Source: an uncultured Alteromonadaceae bacterium
Lineage (GTDB): Bacteria > Pseudomonadota > Gammaproteobacteria > Enterobacterales > Alteromonadaceae
DNA length: 64,000 bases
NCBI GenBank assembly: GCA_947503265.1
Contig: CANNDC010000011.1
Location: 1-64,000 of the forward strand
Direction: 5' to 3'
Below, piece by piece: positions 9,301-19,666 of this stretch (positions are counted from its first letter, which is position 1; each line of letters begins with the position of its first letter). The position numbers and the translations under genes were made by a program. The notes below the pieces were generated by a model. The model ran no database searches. It was not told the origin of the DNA and saw only the letters and a list, made by a program, of their open reading frames with translations.

Positions 9301-9909
9301 TTAAAGCGCAACGCCTGTGAATGATTGGAAACCAAGAGCCATAAGACCCGCTATCATAAATACTGAACCTAGACCGCGTACACCCTCGGGCATATCTGCA
9401 TATTTAAGCTTTTCACGAACAGCGGCGAGTAGGGTAATCGCAATCGCCCAACCTAAGCCACTTCCAATACCGTAAACAACACTTTCGCTGAAGGTATATT
9501 CGCGTTGCACTGCAAATGCCACACCACCGAAAATGGCACAGTTAACTGTGATAAGCGGTAGGAATATACCAAGTGCGTTATATAGTGCTGGGAAAAACTT
9601 ATCTAAGCTCATTTCCAAAATTTGAACTAACGCTGCTATTACGCCGATGAAGGTCAAAAAGTTCAAAAAGCTTAAGTCAGCATCAGGGAAGCCTGCCCAA
9701 GCTAGTGCACCGGGCGCAAGAATGTTCACGTATATAACTTGGTTAACTGGAACAGAGATTCCAAGTACTACAACTACAGCAACACCCAAGCCCATTGCAG
9801 TTTTCACTTTCTTAGAAACCGCTAGGAAGGTACACATCCCTAAAAATAGAGATAGCGCCATATTTTCAATAAAAACAGAACGAACAAAAAGACTAATGTA
9901 ATGTTCCAT
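9301..9909 (-). CDS. nqrE: Na+-NQR subunit E
   Basis: Integral membrane subunit of 202 residues with six predicted spans, homologous to NqrD in inverted topology. Cys26 (GMCTFLA) and Cys124 (TVNCAIFGG) match the cysteines that, with those of NqrD, hold the intramembrane iron-sulfur centre. The gene follows nqrD by three bases. Confidence 0.97.
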   Translation of the reverse strand: MEHYISLFVRSVFIENMALSLFLGMCTFLAVSKKVKTAMGLGVAVVVVLGISVPVNQVIYVNILAPGALAWAGFPDADLSFLNFLTFIGVIAALVQILEMSLDKFFPALYNALGIFLPLITVNCAIFGGVAFAVQREYTFSESVVYGIGSGLGWAIAITLLAAVREKLKYADMPEGVRGLGSVFMIAGLMALGFQSFTGVAL

Positions 9910-9912
9910 AAA

Positions 9913-10545
9913 TTACTCCTTAGGTTCGACTTGTTCGGGTCGAATGGTACGGATAAACCATATCAAACCACCAATTAAGATAAATGAACTGAATGGTAGA
10001 ATTAGCAAGCCATTACCTTGATACCAACCACCGTTTTGCACCAATGGTAAAATCTCAAAGCCAAGGATTGTTCCAAAACCGAACAACTCTTTGATAGTGC
10101 CAATGACGATCAGTACAAACGAATAACCTAAACCGTTACCGATTCCGTCTAAGAAGCTCATAAACGGTGGACTCTTCATCGCGTAAGCTTCTGCGCGCCC
10201 CATGACGATACAGTTTGTAATGATCAATCCAACAAATACTGATAGCTCTTTCGCCACTTGGTAAGAATAAGCTTTGAGTATTTGGTCAACAACAATTACC
10301 AAAGACGCGATGATGGTCATCTGAATGATGATCCTTACGCTCGAAGGAATGTGATTGCGAATAATAGAGATAAACAAGTTAGAAAACGCACATACTGCGG
10401 TCAATGCAAGCGACATTACCAATGCAGTTTCTAGCTTAGTTGTAATAGCCAATGCAGAACAAACACCGAGGATTTGCAATGCAATTGGGTTGTTATCCAA
10501 TATGGGTCCAAACAGGACCTTTTTCATTTCTTTAGCTTCAGCCAT
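9913..10545 (-). CDS. nqrD: Na+-NQR subunit D
   Basis: Integral membrane subunit of 210 residues with six predicted spans. Cys29 (ILGVCSAL) and Cys112 (ITNCIVMGR) are the iron-sulfur ligands partnered with NqrE. The charged N-terminal tail ([13 protein letters not shown]) is typical. It starts 11 bases after nqrC. Confidence 0.97.
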   Translation of the reverse strand: MAEAKEMKKVLFGPILDNNPIALQILGVCSALAITTKLETALVMSLALTAVCAFSNLFISIIRNHIPSSVRIIIQMTIIASLVIVVDQILKAYSYQVAKELSVFVGLIITNCIVMGRAEAYAMKSPPFMSFLDGIGNGLGYSFVLIVIGTIKELFGFGTILGFEILPLVQNGGWYQGNGLLILPFSSFILIGGLIWFIRTIRPEQVEPKE

Positions 10546-10556
10546 TGCCCTAACCC

Positions 10557-11318
10557 TTATGATTTCCAGCTTTGTTTTTTCAAGTACGGACCAAATCCGT
10601 TCTCACCAACCCAGTATGACAAGGTGTTTTGCACACCATTACTGGTCAGGGTAGCGCCTGATAAAGCGTCTACAGCGTATTCATTGTCTGGATTAGCATT
10701 TTTCTTCACTTGAATAGCCACTTCGCCATCCTTGAACAATTTTTTGCCATCCCATTTCGCTTTCCAGCTAGGATTTAAGATTTCAGCTCCTAATCCCGGT
10801 GTTTCTTTGTGCTGATAATAAACCAGCTCTCGAACCGTATTGCCGTCTGCATCAATCGCTAAGAATCCATACATCAAATCCCAAAGACCGCTGCCGTGAA
10901 CTGGAAGTACAACACGCTCAACCTTGCCTGCGTCGTTTTTAACAACGTAAACGCTAGCAACGCTAGAGCGGCGAAGGAAGCCTACATTGCTACCTTCAAC
11001 TCTTACCATGTAATCAGGATCTTTCGCTGCCCTGTACATATCAAAGCCATCAGGAACATCAACGTAAGTACCCGTACTCAAATCAACAAAACGCTCTTCA
11101 ACATATTTGTCGAAGGTTCCTGCGATATCACCGTTCGCAATATCCATCAAGCCAGCGGCTTCGACAATATTAGATTGTTTATCAATAGCAGCATTGGTTT
11201 TTTGTAGTTCACGGAGTCCAACAGCTGCACCAGATACAACAATTGAACACGCTAAACATACCGCAACAACAATACCGATAGTTTTACCTAAAGTTTCCTT
11301 TTTAGCTGACACGAGCAA
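10557..11318 (-). CDS. nqrC: Na+-NQR subunit C, covalent FMN carrier
   Basis: Periplasm-facing flavoprotein subunit of 253 residues with one N-terminal membrane span (about residues 12-33). The flavinylation motif SGAT lies at 220-223, so FMN is expected on Thr223, attached by ApbE. Its start overlaps the end of nqrB by 17 bases, which suggests translational coupling. Confidence 0.97.
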   Translation of the reverse strand: MLVSAKKETLGKTIGIVVAVCLACSIVVSGAAVGLRELQKTNAAIDKQSNIVEAAGLMDIANGDIAGTFDKYVEERFVDLSTGTYVDVPDGFDMYRAAKDPDYMVRVEGSNVGFLRRSSVASVYVVKNDAGKVERVVLPVHGSGLWDLMYGFLAIDADGNTVRELVYYQHKETPGLGAEILNPSWKAKWDGKKLFKDGEVAIQVKKNANPDNEYAVDALSGATLTSNGVQNTLSYWVGENGFGPYLKKQSWKS

Positions 11319-12510
11319 TCCTCCGTTTAATGTTACTTTGAGCCACGAAGTAATCGAACAGTGGCGCCCATAAGTTAGCGAACAATATCGCCAACATAAT
11401 GCCTTCTGGGAAGGCTGGATTGAGTACCCGTATCATTACTGTCATAAAGCCGATTAGGAACCCATATGCCCATTTTGCCTTGTTAGTAAATGAAGCTGAA
11501 ACTGGGTCGGTAGCCATAAAGAAGGTACCAAAAGCAAGCCCGCCTATAACCATGTGCCAATACCAAGGCATAGCAAACATTGGGTTTGTGTCGCTGCCAA
11601 TAAAGTTCAGCAGTGATGCGAAAAACGCGACACCGAGGATGACTCCCGCAACAATTCGCCACGAAGCTATGCGCATGTAAATGATAAACAAACCACCAAG
11701 CAGAATAGCGAGTGTTGATACTTCACCAGCAGAGCCAGGGATATTTCCGAAGAACGAATCCCACCAAAGCGCCATATTAGAGAAGTCCATGTCACCTGCC
11801 GCTGCTTTACCTAACCAGGTTGCGCCTGAATAACCATCAGCAGCTACCCAGATTTGGTCACCTGAGATTTGTGCCGGATACGCAAAATACAAGAAAGCAC
11901 GACCAGACAGGGCTGGATTTAAGAAATTACGACCTGTACCACCGAAGATTTCTTTAGCGATAACCACACCAAACGTGATACCCAGCGCAACTTGCCAAAG
12001 TGGAATAGTCGCTGGCAACGTCAATGCAAACAGTACTGAAGTAACAAAGAAGCCTTCATTAATCTCGTGTTTTCTAACAGAAGCAAAAAGCACTTCCCAG
12101 AAACCACCTACAATAAAGGTTGTGGCGTAAATCGGAACAAAGAAACAAGCTCCGTAAAGCATCTTAGCGAACCAGCCTGCACCTTCCACACCCAATTGAC
12201 CGCCAATTGCAGTGAATAATGACGCCTGCCAGATATCAGGTAATGTACCCGCTCCCGCCAAGATTGCATCATGAGCTTGTGCACCGATGTTAAACATACC
12301 GTAGAACATTGCTGGGAAAGTCGCCATCCACACCATAATCATGATGCGTTTCAAATCAATGCTGTCGCGCACGTGAGTCGAAGCTTTGTTTACCGTTCCG
12401 GGCGTGTAGAAAATAGTTGCTGCAGCTTCATAAAGCGCATAGAACTTTTCGTACTTACCGCCGGGTTCAAAATCCGGCTCGATTTTTTCTAAATAAGCTT
12501 TTAATCCCAT
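11302..12510 (-). CDS. nqrB: Na+-NQR subunit B, Na+ channel and FMN/riboflavin subunit
   Basis: Large membrane subunit of 402 residues with about ten spans, forming the Na+ path and binding riboflavin, quinone and covalent FMN. The flavinylation motif SGAT lies at 228-231, so Thr231 is the expected attachment site. The [20 protein letters not shown] segment is typical of the family. It starts three bases after nqrA and overlaps nqrC. Confidence 0.97.
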   Translation of the reverse strand: MGLKAYLEKIEPDFEPGGKYEKFYALYEAAATIFYTPGTVNKASTHVRDSIDLKRIMIMVWMATFPAMFYGMFNIGAQAHDAILAGAGTLPDIWQASLFTAIGGQLGVEGAGWFAKMLYGACFFVPIYATTFIVGGFWEVLFASVRKHEINEGFFVTSVLFALTLPATIPLWQVALGITFGVVIAKEIFGGTGRNFLNPALSGRAFLYFAYPAQISGDQIWVAADGYSGATWLGKAAAGDMDFSNMALWWDSFFGNIPGSAGEVSTLAILLGGLFIIYMRIASWRIVAGVILGVAFFASLLNFIGSDTNPMFAMPWYWHMVIGGLAFGTFFMATDPVSASFTNKAKWAYGFLIGFMTVMIRVLNPAFPEGIMLAILFANLWAPLFDYFVAQSNIKRRIARVS

Positions 12511-12513
12511 TGC

Positions 12514-13854
12514 TTAACCCTCTTTCTCAATAGTGGTAAGACACTCTCGAAGTATTGGGCCGTAGTTATATTTGCCTGGGCAAACATAAGTACATAAAGC
12601 CAAATCTTCTTCATCTAACTCCAGACAACCCAATGTTTGAGCGCTGTCAGTGTCACCTGAGATTAAATCTCTTAACAATAACGTTGGTAATATATCCAAA
12701 GGCATAATGCGTTCGTAATTACCAATTGGCACCATAGAACGGTTTGAACCATTGGTGCTGGTAGTCATGTTGAATAAGCGTTTAGGACTCAAATGACCAA
12801 GATACGCTCTGGTCACAGAATGTTTATCAGAACCCGGTGCTAACCAGCCTAAGAAATCCTTATGATTACCTTCGGCCAATAACGAAACTTGAGTATGGTA
12901 ACGCCCTAAGTAACCGTGAACACCGTGAGCATGGGTTCCCATCAAAACAGAACCAGATACGACACGAACGTTTCCAGGTTTAGTCTCTTCGGCTGTTAGC
13001 TCAGTACAATCAGCACCCAATACAGTGCGAATCAAACGAGGATTTTTCGCCTCGGGACCGCCAATCGCAACCACGCGGCTATTGTCAATTAAGCCTGTTG
13101 TAAATAACGCACCAATAGCAATAACGTCTTGGTATCCAATTGTCCAAAGCGTTTTGGTTGCGCCAGCGGAATCAAGATAATGAATATGCGTACCAGCCAA
13201 ACCAGCAGGGTGAGGACCAGCAAACTCTTCCACTTGCACGTCAGCACCGCCGGTAGAAACAGAAGCTCCATCGGCTTTACAAACAAACACAGTGCCATCA
13301 GTTAACGTCTTAAGTACACTTAAACCGTTTTCAAAATCTGTTTGTCTTTCAGCGATGATAACCTGAGGGTCCGCTGCGAGAGGGTTAGTATCCATAGCAT
13401 TAACAAAGATCGACTTAGGTGAACTACCTAGTGCAGGGACTTTGCTATATGGACGTGTGCGAAGTGAAACCCATAATCCCGACTTGACTAAATTCTCTTC
13501 AACTTTAGCTCTATCTAGGCCTGCCAAAGCAGAAGCGTCGAACTTGTCAAACGTTTCTTCTTCATCGCCTTCTATTTGAATAACCACAGATTGCAAAACA
13601 CGTTTTGCTCCGCGATTGACTTCAACCACTTTACCGGAGGCTGGCGCAGTAAAAATAACGCCAGGATTCTTCTTGTCTTCAAAAAGAGCCTGACCTTTCT
13701 TTACCAAATCGTCCACTTGAACAAACATAGTGGGACGCATACCAACATACTCTTCCCCCAACACAGCAACGCGAGTAACACTCGGTCCGTCTTGGATTGT
13801 TTGGTTAGGAGCTCCTTCAATGGGGAGGTCTAACCCTTGCTTGATTTTTATCAT
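12514..13854 (-). CDS. nqrA: Na+-NQR subunit A
   Basis: Soluble cytoplasmic subunit of about 446 residues, first gene of nqrABCDEF. The start is placed at the ATG at 13854 ([14 protein letters not shown]), which matches the family N-terminus; a TTG at 13866 would add four residues. Typical features are the early [10 protein letters not shown] segment and a C-terminal half with FNMTTSTNG and ECLTTIEKE. NqrA closes the quinone site with NqrB. A palindrome lies about 80 bases upstream and may be a regulatory site. Confidence 0.96.
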   Translation of the reverse strand: MIKIKQGLDLPIEGAPNQTIQDGPSVTRVAVLGEEYVGMRPTMFVQVDDLVKKGQALFEDKKNPGVIFTAPASGKVVEVNRGAKRVLQSVVIQIEGDEEETFDKFDASALAGLDRAKVEENLVKSGLWVSLRTRPYSKVPALGSSPKSIFVNAMDTNPLAADPQVIIAERQTDFENGLSVLKTLTDGTVFVCKADGASVSTGGADVQVEEFAGPHPAGLAGTHIHYLDSAGATKTLWTIGYQDVIAIGALFTTGLIDNSRVVAIGGPEAKNPRLIRTVLGADCTELTAEETKPGNVRVVSGSVLMGTHAHGVHGYLGRYHTQVSLLAEGNHKDFLGWLAPGSDKHSVTRAYLGHLSPKRLFNMTTSTNGSNRSMVPIGNYERIMPLDILPTLLLRDLISGDTDSAQTLGCLELDEEDLALCTYVCPGKYNYGPILRECLTTIEKEG

Positions 13855-13934
13855 ATGCAACCGCAATATTAGTAAAATTAAAAATAAAAACTGTCACCTT
13901 TAGACTTAAAGCACCCAAACAGGTTATTGATTCG

Positions 13935-13948
13935 CGCACTTAAGTGCG
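13935..13948. promoter_or_regulatory. Perfect 14-bp palindrome upstream of nqrA
   Basis: CGCACTTAAGTGCG is a perfect palindrome in the leader region of the nqr operon. It has no T-run, so a protein-binding site is more likely than a terminator. No regulator can be named. Confidence 0.4.
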
Positions 13949-14190
13949 AAAACCCAAAGGTAATCGTTCTTAATCTAGTCTAGCTTTTGTAATCTTGAGT
14001 TATTAACTGGGTGAACACAGACTTTGCCTGCATTGGTCCAACACCTCGCTAAAAAAATGCCAGTAGAGAGAATTTTCTTTCCACTTAACTCCGGAATTTT
14101 AGCATTAACCGTGGGGGTTTCGCCACGCAAATTATTGCCAAACTTTGTTTTTTGCACGCAAAACTGCGAAATCGCGCGTATTTTAACCTG
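13949..14190. other. Non-coding region between fabV terminator and nqr leader
   Basis: Together with the palindrome this forms a stretch of nearly 400 bases without a gene. The 60-codon open frame at 13975-14157 on the minus strand has no ribosome site or family resemblance. The nqr promoter must lie here but I cannot pick its boxes with confidence. Confidence 0.4.
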
Positions 14191-14192
14191 AA

Positions 14193-14222
14193 AAATAAGG
14201 GAATCAATTGATTCCCCTATTG
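14193..14222 (-). terminator. Intrinsic terminator of fabV
   Basis: GGGAATC-AATT-GATTCCC at 14199-14216 forms a perfect seven-pair stem. Read on the minus strand it is followed by TTATTTTT. It lies about 30 bases after the fabV stop codon. Confidence 0.8.
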
Positions 14223-14250
14223 GTAGTACCTGTTGATCTTCAAAAATGTA

Positions 14251-15432
14251 TTACGACCAATCTACTACTATCTCAACATCTTGATCATAATCTACTCCCG
14301 GTACATCGAAACCAAAGAGTTGCAAGAAGTCGTGATGGTAGCCAGCGTAATCACTTAATTCGTGGAAATTTTCTTGTGTCACCTGATCCCACAATGACTT
14401 TATTTTAGCTTGAGTTTCATCATTGGTTTCCACTCCATCCAATCTTAATCTGGCTTGATCATCTGTTTCTGGAGAATCAACTGTCAGCTTTTTAGTGAAC
14501 AGCCCAAGTATTTGTTCTATGCAGCCTTCATGTGAACCATCTGCTTTCATCACCTGATACATGAGAGAAATATATAATGGCATCACTGGAATCGCTGAAG
14601 ATGCTTGGGTAACAACGGCTTTTAGTGACGTTACATAAGCTTTTACTTGTTTATTGGCATAAGCCGAATTAATTGCCGAAGCAGCTCTATCTAGGTCTTC
14701 CTTAGCCTTTCCTATAGTCGCTTTACCATAGATTGGCCATGTCAGCTCTTTACCAATATAGGTATAGGCTGCAGTTTTGCACCCATCGGCAAGTAAGTCG
14801 GCATCGTTTAATGCACTCAACCATAGTTCCCAATCTTCACCACCCATTACTTTGATGGTGTTGTTGATTTCTTCTTCAGAGGCCGCTTCAAGCTCAACTT
14901 CATGAACAAGGTCTTTGTCGGTATCGTAATTTTTCGTCTTGTACGGTGCGCCAACTGGCTTCAAGGTCGATTTAAACACTTCTCCAGTTGCAGGGTCTGT
15001 ACGCCTTGGAGAAGCTAAGCTATATACGATAAGATCAACTTTACCTACGTTGGCTTTTAATTCATCGATAACTTGTTGCTTAAGTTCGTTAGAAAATGCA
15101 TCACCGTTTAAGGTTTTAGCATACAAACCAGCATCATTCGCTTGTTGATGGAATGCAGCTGTATTGTACCAACCAGCAGTACCTGTTTTGCGTTCTGTTG
15201 GCGCTTTTTCAAAGCAAACACCCAATGTTTTTGCGCCATACCCAAAAGCAGAAACGATTCTGGAAGACAATCCATAACCAGTAGAACAGCCTAAAACTAG
15301 AACGTTTTTAGGCCCATCACCCAAGTTACCTTGTTGTTTAACATAGTCTAGTTGCTGCTGCACGCTTGCCGCGCAACCAACAGGATGAGCGTTTGTGCAG
15401 ATAAAGCCTCTCACTTTAGGCTTGATAACCAT
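14251..15432 (-). CDS. fabV: Trans-2-enoyl-ACP/CoA reductase (NADH), FabV type
   Basis: Final reductase of type II fatty-acid elongation, an NADH-dependent enzyme naturally tolerant to triclosan. It has 393 residues, the usual FabV length. The N-terminus IKPKVRGFICTNAHP is characteristic. The nucleotide-binding loop GCSTGYG lies at 48-54. The active-site Tyr235-x8-Lys244 pair (PIYGKATIGKAK) is intact; the eight-residue spacing separates FabV from FabI. No fabI is in the window, so it may be the main enoyl reductase. It is monocistronic with its own terminator. Confidence 0.96.
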   Translation of the reverse strand: MVIKPKVRGFICTNAHPVGCAASVQQQLDYVKQQGNLGDGPKNVLVLGCSTGYGLSSRIVSAFGYGAKTLGVCFEKAPTERKTGTAGWYNTAAFHQQANDAGLYAKTLNGDAFSNELKQQVIDELKANVGKVDLIVYSLASPRRTDPATGEVFKSTLKPVGAPYKTKNYDTDKDLVHEVELEAASEEEINNTIKVMGGEDWELWLSALNDADLLADGCKTAAYTYIGKELTWPIYGKATIGKAKEDLDRAASAINSAYANKQVKAYVTSLKAVVTQASSAIPVMPLYISLMYQVMKADGSHEGCIEQILGLFTKKLTVDSPETDDQARLRLDGVETNDETQAKIKSLWDQVTQENFHELSDYAGYHHDFLQLFGFDVPGVDYDQDVEIVVDWS

Positions 15433-15531
15433 ATCAATTATTCCTTATAAAATAGTGCGCATAGTTTATAGATGTCATTCGCTCTAACAAATCAGAGCAG
15501 ATCAAAACAGTAATTTTAAGTCGATTCACTT

Positions 15532-16626
15532 TCATTCATTTGAACGATTCTTGTAGTACTCTTGTTCAGAAATCTGATGGTACTGACTGACGTTGTTTTG
15601 AAAGTCTAGATAAGAACGATAGACTTTAGCAAATGTAGCGTCTGCATCTGATTGCTCTTTCATAACTTCTACAGTCGCATCTCTTAGTGCTTTAATAACA
15701 TCGTCAGGTAAGGGTCGCATATCGACCCCATGAGTATCTTTTAGCGCTTGCATGGCATTGTTATTAGCAGCAGTGTATTCATCAAGCATATCTTGATTTA
15801 CTGCGCGTGTTGCCACTTCAATGATGGCTTGTAAGTCTTCTGGAAGCGCTTCATATGCTTGCTTGTTTACGGTAAATTCTAGTGCAGCACCGGGTTCGTG
15901 CCAGCCAGAATAATAATAATAGTCCGCGGCTTTATGCAGACCAAATGCAAGGTCATTGTAAGGGCCTACCCACTCTGTAGCATCGATAGCACCAGATTGT
16001 AGAGATGTAAACAACTCTCCACCAGTGAGCGCTACAGGAATACCGCCTACTTTCTTCAACACTTCACCACCAAGACCGGGAATACGCATTTTTAATCCTT
16101 TGAGATCGTCAATGCTATTGATTTCTTTTTTGAACCAGCCGGCCATTTGCACACCCGTATTTCCACCCGCGAATGGAATAAGATTGAAAGGTGCATACAG
16201 CTCTCTCCAGAGTTCCATGCCACCACCATAGTGTAACCAACCATTAAATTCTTGCGCGTTCATGCCAAACGGGATAGCCGTGAAAATTTGTGATGCTGAA
16301 GCTTTTCCTTTCCAATAATAAGAGCCAGCATGCCCCATTTGCGCTGTACCATTGGAAACCGCATCAAATACTTCAAACCCAGGAACCACTTGCCCCGCAC
16401 CATAAACTTTAATTTTGAGGCGCCCGGCAGACATTCTTTCAACATATTCTGCAAAGGTTTCAGGTGCCCTGCCTAAACCCGGAAAGTTTTTTGGCCACGA
16501 GGTGACCAATTTCCATTCGTAGGTTTGTTGCGGTGCGGCTTGAGTAGAGTTTGTGGTAGTTTTGTTGCCACACGCCATAACGATAAAGCTGATAGAAATA
16601 ATGGCAATCAGTTTTGCGATTTTCAT
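15532..16626 (-). CDS. dctP: TRAP transporter substrate-binding lipoprotein (DctP/TakP-like)
   Basis: Periplasmic solute-binding component of a TRAP transporter, 364 residues. A signal peptide ends in the lipobox VMAC with Cys19, so it should be membrane-anchored. The segments TSWPKNFPGL, YGAGQVVPGFEVFD and the SGAIDATEWVGP motif resemble DctP proteins of the 2-oxo-acid or monocarboxylate subgroup (TakP-like). It is the last gene of bolA-dctQ-dctM-dctP and follows dctM by 25 bases. The ligand is not determined. Confidence 0.9.
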   Translation of the reverse strand: MKIAKLIAIISISFIVMACGNKTTTNSTQAAPQQTYEWKLVTSWPKNFPGLGRAPETFAEYVERMSAGRLKIKVYGAGQVVPGFEVFDAVSNGTAQMGHAGSYYWKGKASASQIFTAIPFGMNAQEFNGWLHYGGGMELWRELYAPFNLIPFAGGNTGVQMAGWFKKEINSIDDLKGLKMRIPGLGGEVLKKVGGIPVALTGGELFTSLQSGAIDATEWVGPYNDLAFGLHKAADYYYYSGWHEPGAALEFTVNKQAYEALPEDLQAIIEVATRAVNQDMLDEYTAANNNAMQALKDTHGVDMRPLPDDVIKALRDATVEVMKEQSDADATFAKVYRSYLDFQNNVSQYHQISEQEYYKNRSNE

Positions 16627-16651
16627 TCTTTGTTCTCAAAAATTAAAATGT

Positions 16652-18022
16652 TTATAAAACAGATGGCAACCAAGTTACCAGATTTGGCCACATAGCCATA
16701 GCAGCCAATAGCAATAATTGAATCATAATAAAGGGTATAACACCTTTGTAAATCTCTGATGTCTGCACTTCTGGTGGCGCCACACCGCGCAAATAAAATA
16801 GTGCGAATCCAAATGGTGGTGTTAAAAAGGAGGTTTGTAGATTAACTGCTATCATTATACCTAGCCAGATAGGATCGACTCCCATGGCAAGTAAAACTGG
16901 GGCCACGAGAGGCACCACCACAAAGGTTATTTCGATAAAATCTAAAATGAAACCCAGTAGAAAAATCACCACCATTACAAGTAGCACTGCGCCAAACACA
17001 CCTCCAGGTAAACCAGCGAAGAAGTCCTCTATCAACTCTTCGCCACCAAATCCTCTAAATACAAGGGAGAAGATAGACGCACCGATTAGTATTAAAAAGA
17101 CCATTGATGTCACTTTAGTCGTCGACATCATCACTTCCTTGAGTTTACTTAAACACAGTTGTCTTTGAATCAGTGCGATAAATAATGCCCCAGCTGCGCC
17201 CACGCCTGCCGCTTCTGTCGGTGTAGCGTATCCCGCCAAGATTGAGCCAAGCACGACAAAAATTAGAAACAAGGGTGCAAAAAGCGCTTTAAACAAACTG
17301 ATATCTGATGCTTCATTGTCACCAACCAAGGCGTTTGAGTCTTCCTCGGGAGGCGTAATGTGTCTATTGGCAAAGAAAATAACGTAACAAAGGTACAAGC
17401 AAACAAGCAACACACCAGGCACCATAGCGCCAACAAACAAATCTCCTACTGAAACTGATTCAGGAGAGAATATTCCCATGTTGAGCTGGGCTTGTTGAAA
17501 CGCACTCGATAAAACATCACCTAACAAAACCAAGGCGATTGAAGGTGGAATGATTTGCCCTAGCGTACCGGTTGCGCAAATAGAACCGGCAGCGAATGAG
17601 GGTGAATACCCTTGCTTGAGCATGGTAGGTAGGGACAATAACCCCATAGTCACAACTGTAGCGCCGACAATTCCAGTGCTGGCTGCCAACAACATGCCAA
17701 CTAACACGACTGAGATGGCTAGTCCGCCTTTAAATCGGCTAAACACGGTTCCCATCGCCACCAACAAATTTTCAGCTATTTGTGATTTCTCGAGCATCAC
17801 CCCCATAAAAACGAACAAGGGCACGGCGACCAAAGTTTGATTCGTTACTATGCCATAAAGCCGACTTGGTACCGCATTTAAATAAGAGGTATCAAACACC
17901 CCAAATATAATCCCGCCTGCGGCAAAAATTAAAGATGTTCCCGCCAATGTTAGTGCAACGGGATACCCGAGCAACAAAACAATACAGACCACTAAAAACA
18001 TAATCAGAGAGAGGTATTCCAT
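16652..18022 (-). CDS. dctM: TRAP transporter large permease DctM
   Basis: Large membrane subunit of a Na+-driven TRAP transporter, 456 residues with 12 or more predicted spans. The pattern AASTGIVGATVVTMGLLSLP and the PPFGFALFYLRGVAP loop are typical of DctM. Its ATG overlaps the dctQ stop in TAATG, indicating translational coupling. The C-terminal half is an elevator-type transport domain in this family. Confidence 0.94.
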   Translation of the reverse strand: MEYLSLIMFLVVCIVLLLGYPVALTLAGTSLIFAAGGIIFGVFDTSYLNAVPSRLYGIVTNQTLVAVPLFVFMGVMLEKSQIAENLLVAMGTVFSRFKGGLAISVVLVGMLLAASTGIVGATVVTMGLLSLPTMLKQGYSPSFAAGSICATGTLGQIIPPSIALVLLGDVLSSAFQQAQLNMGIFSPESVSVGDLFVGAMVPGVLLVCLYLCYVIFFANRHITPPEEDSNALVGDNEASDISLFKALFAPLFLIFVVLGSILAGYATPTEAAGVGAAGALFIALIQRQLCLSKLKEVMMSTTKVTSMVFLILIGASIFSLVFRGFGGEELIEDFFAGLPGGVFGAVLLVMVVIFLLGFILDFIEITFVVVPLVAPVLLAMGVDPIWLGIMIAVNLQTSFLTPPFGFALFYLRGVAPPEVQTSEIYKGVIPFIMIQLLLLAAMAMWPNLVTWLPSVL

Positions 18023-18621
18023 TAATTTGGCTCTCCTGACGTAGTTTTTGTATTAGTTTTTGTATTAGTTTCTGAATGAGCTACGGAAGCAGACGCTAAT
18101 TGCAAACTATTGCGAATAACTTCAGCTACACCTTGCAGAACCATGATAAATGCAAATATCAGAATCAACGTTTTTAAGAAGAATACGGCTGGAATGCCAC
18201 CCGCTTCTTGAGATGCTTCCAAAATAGACCATGAACGTGCAACGTATTCATAGCTGATCACAAAAACGAAGATATTGACTGGCATTAATAAAAACAGGCT
18301 ACCAAATATGTCCACCTTGGCTTGTTTCTTAGCAGTGAAACGACGATAGAAGATATCGACCCTAACATGCTCATTTACTCTTAACGTGTGCGCTGAGCCG
18401 AGAAGAAAGACCATTGCATGTAGGTAAATGACAGACTCTTGCATGGCAATCCAACCAATTGAAAAGCCATACCTGAGGATCACAATTAGCAGCGTGGTCA
18501 CCACCATTAGCAAAGTAAACCAGCTAACGAGTTTACACAGTGATAAATTAATAAAATCGATCTTTTCAACTACAGTCTGCAGCAAAGGAAATCGAGTTTG
18601 TTGGCTCAAATCGGAACTCAT
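18022..18621 (-). CDS. dctQ: TRAP transporter small permease DctQ
   Basis: Small four-span membrane subunit that scaffolds DctM. The start is taken at 18621, where ATG overlaps the bolA stop codon in TAATG and is preceded by GGAAG; the upstream ATG at 18645 lies within bolA. This gives 199 residues. Spans are seen at roughly residues 25-50, 60-80, 105-125 and 150-175. The C-terminal tail is rich in Thr, Asn and Lys (TNTKTNTKTT). Confidence 0.92.
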   Translation of the reverse strand: MSSDLSQQTRFPLLQTVVEKIDFINLSLCKLVSWFTLLMVVTTLLIVILRYGFSIGWIAMQESVIYLHAMVFLLGSAHTLRVNEHVRVDIFYRRFTAKKQAKVDIFGSLFLLMPVNIFVFVISYEYVARSWSILEASQEAGGIPAVFFLKTLILIFAFIMVLQGVAEVIRNSLQLASASVAHSETNTKTNTKTTSGEPN

Positions 18622-18935
18622 TATTTTGCACTTCCACCCATACAATTTGGCGAGCTAGGTGCCCCTTGAGTTTGCTTTTGCCATTCTTCACTTGTGTAAG
18701 TATGTAAAGCCAGTGCATGAATGTGATCAGATAACTCTGTTTTAAGGATTGAATTTACCTGACGATGACGTTTGATCAATCTCTCACCTTCAAACTTGTC
18801 AGATGCGATGACTACTTTGAAATGGCTTTCTGACCCTTCAGCCACATTGTGCATATGACTCTCATTGATCACTTGTAAATGTGAAGGATTAAAATGTTCG
18901 ACTAGCTTTGCTTCAATCGTTTGTTGGATAGTCAT
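18621..18935 (-). CDS. bolA: BolA family protein
   Basis: A 104-residue BolA-like protein, probably working with a monothiol glutaredoxin in iron-sulfur handling or acting as a DNA-binding morphogene regulator. It begins [14 protein letters not shown], then [22 protein letters not shown] and RHRQVNSIL, the BolA helix-turn-strand core with the conserved His and invariant RH. A short tail ends in NCMGGSAK. Its stop overlaps the start of dctQ, so it heads the TRAP operon. In Vibrio and Shewanella, as I recall, a bolA gene lies next to nqrA; here fabV and the TRAP genes lie between. Confidence 0.93.
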   Translation of the reverse strand: MTIQQTIEAKLVEHFNPSHLQVINESHMHNVAEGSESHFKVVIASDKFEGERLIKRHRQVNSILKTELSDHIHALALHTYTSEEWQKQTQGAPSSPNCMGGSAK

Positions 18936-18962
18936 TTGTACGCCAATTGCTTTTTTTTGTAA

Positions 18963-19589
18963 TTAAACCATAATTTTTCGGAAGGTGAGATTAATTCTTG
19001 CCGTTAAAAACTGGTGCTTTTGTGAGTTTCTTTTCGGAACTGCATGTTGCCAATGAGATTGAGTCTCACCCGACATCACCAACAAGCTGCCATTTTTCAG
19101 CGATATCCTTAGTTTTTCTCTTGATTGACTATGTCGTAAGTCAAAATCTCTTACCTGTCCGACACTTAAAGACGCAATGGTGGGTTTAACACCAAGCTCT
19201 TTTTCGTTATCTGCATGCCAACCCATGCCGTCGTTGCCATCACGATACAAATTAGCCAAAACAGAATTAAACTGTTTGCCAGTGACGTTTTCGATTTTTT
19301 GCTTTAACTCAAGTAGCAGAGGAGTCCAAGGAAGTGGATCCATGAGTAAACCAGAGTACTCGTATTTTGCTTCAGTATCACCGTACCAAGCTTGCATGCG
19401 TGGTATTTTGACATTTTTGCCAAAGATTTTAATTTGTTCTTGTCGCCATACGAGACTTTTGCGAAGTTGCTGGTACACTTCGTCTGCGTAATCGAAGTCT
19501 AAAAAATGTGGGTTATATTTTATCTCAGCATCTTTTAGCGGAATCGATTCTAGTTGGGTTGTTTTTTCTGCGAATAGATCTGTTTGCAT
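18963..19589 (-). CDS. AlkB-like 2-oxoglutarate/Fe(II) dioxygenase
   Basis: DNA or RNA alkylation-repair dioxygenase of the AlkB family, 208 residues. The Fe(II) ligands are His125 and Asp127 (GWHADNE) and His182 (HWQHAVP). Arg198 and Arg204 (ARINLTFR) match the 2-oxoglutarate and substrate arginines. The compact form with PRMQAWYGD and LYRDGNDGMGWH resembles the AlkB2/ALKBH2-like branch rather than E. coli AlkB. It is 27 bases upstream of bolA on the same strand and divergent from rlmG. Confidence 0.92.
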   Translation of the reverse strand: MQTDLFAEKTTQLESIPLKDAEIKYNPHFLDFDYADEVYQQLRKSLVWRQEQIKIFGKNVKIPRMQAWYGDTEAKYEYSGLLMDPLPWTPLLLELKQKIENVTGKQFNSVLANLYRDGNDGMGWHADNEKELGVKPTIASLSVGQVRDFDLRHSQSREKLRISLKNGSLLVMSGETQSHWQHAVPKRNSQKHQFLTARINLTFRKIMV

Positions 19590-19666
19590 ATCTTTAGGTT
19601 ACAACATCCTTTTGACAATTTTAAGTTGCCACAGAGATTTTGGCATGACAGTGAATCGATAACTCA

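Noticed and set aside
13975-14157. 60-codon minus-strand frame in the nqr leader
   Set aside because: No ribosome site, no recognisable protein features and it lies in a region expected to hold the nqr promoter.
15532-18621. Idea that the intact TRAP transporter is the missing partner of the dehydratase at 4.3 kb
   Set aside because: It is 10 kb away, coupled to bolA, and separated by the nqr operon. The DctM remnant beside the dehydratase shows that a different TRAP system belonged there.
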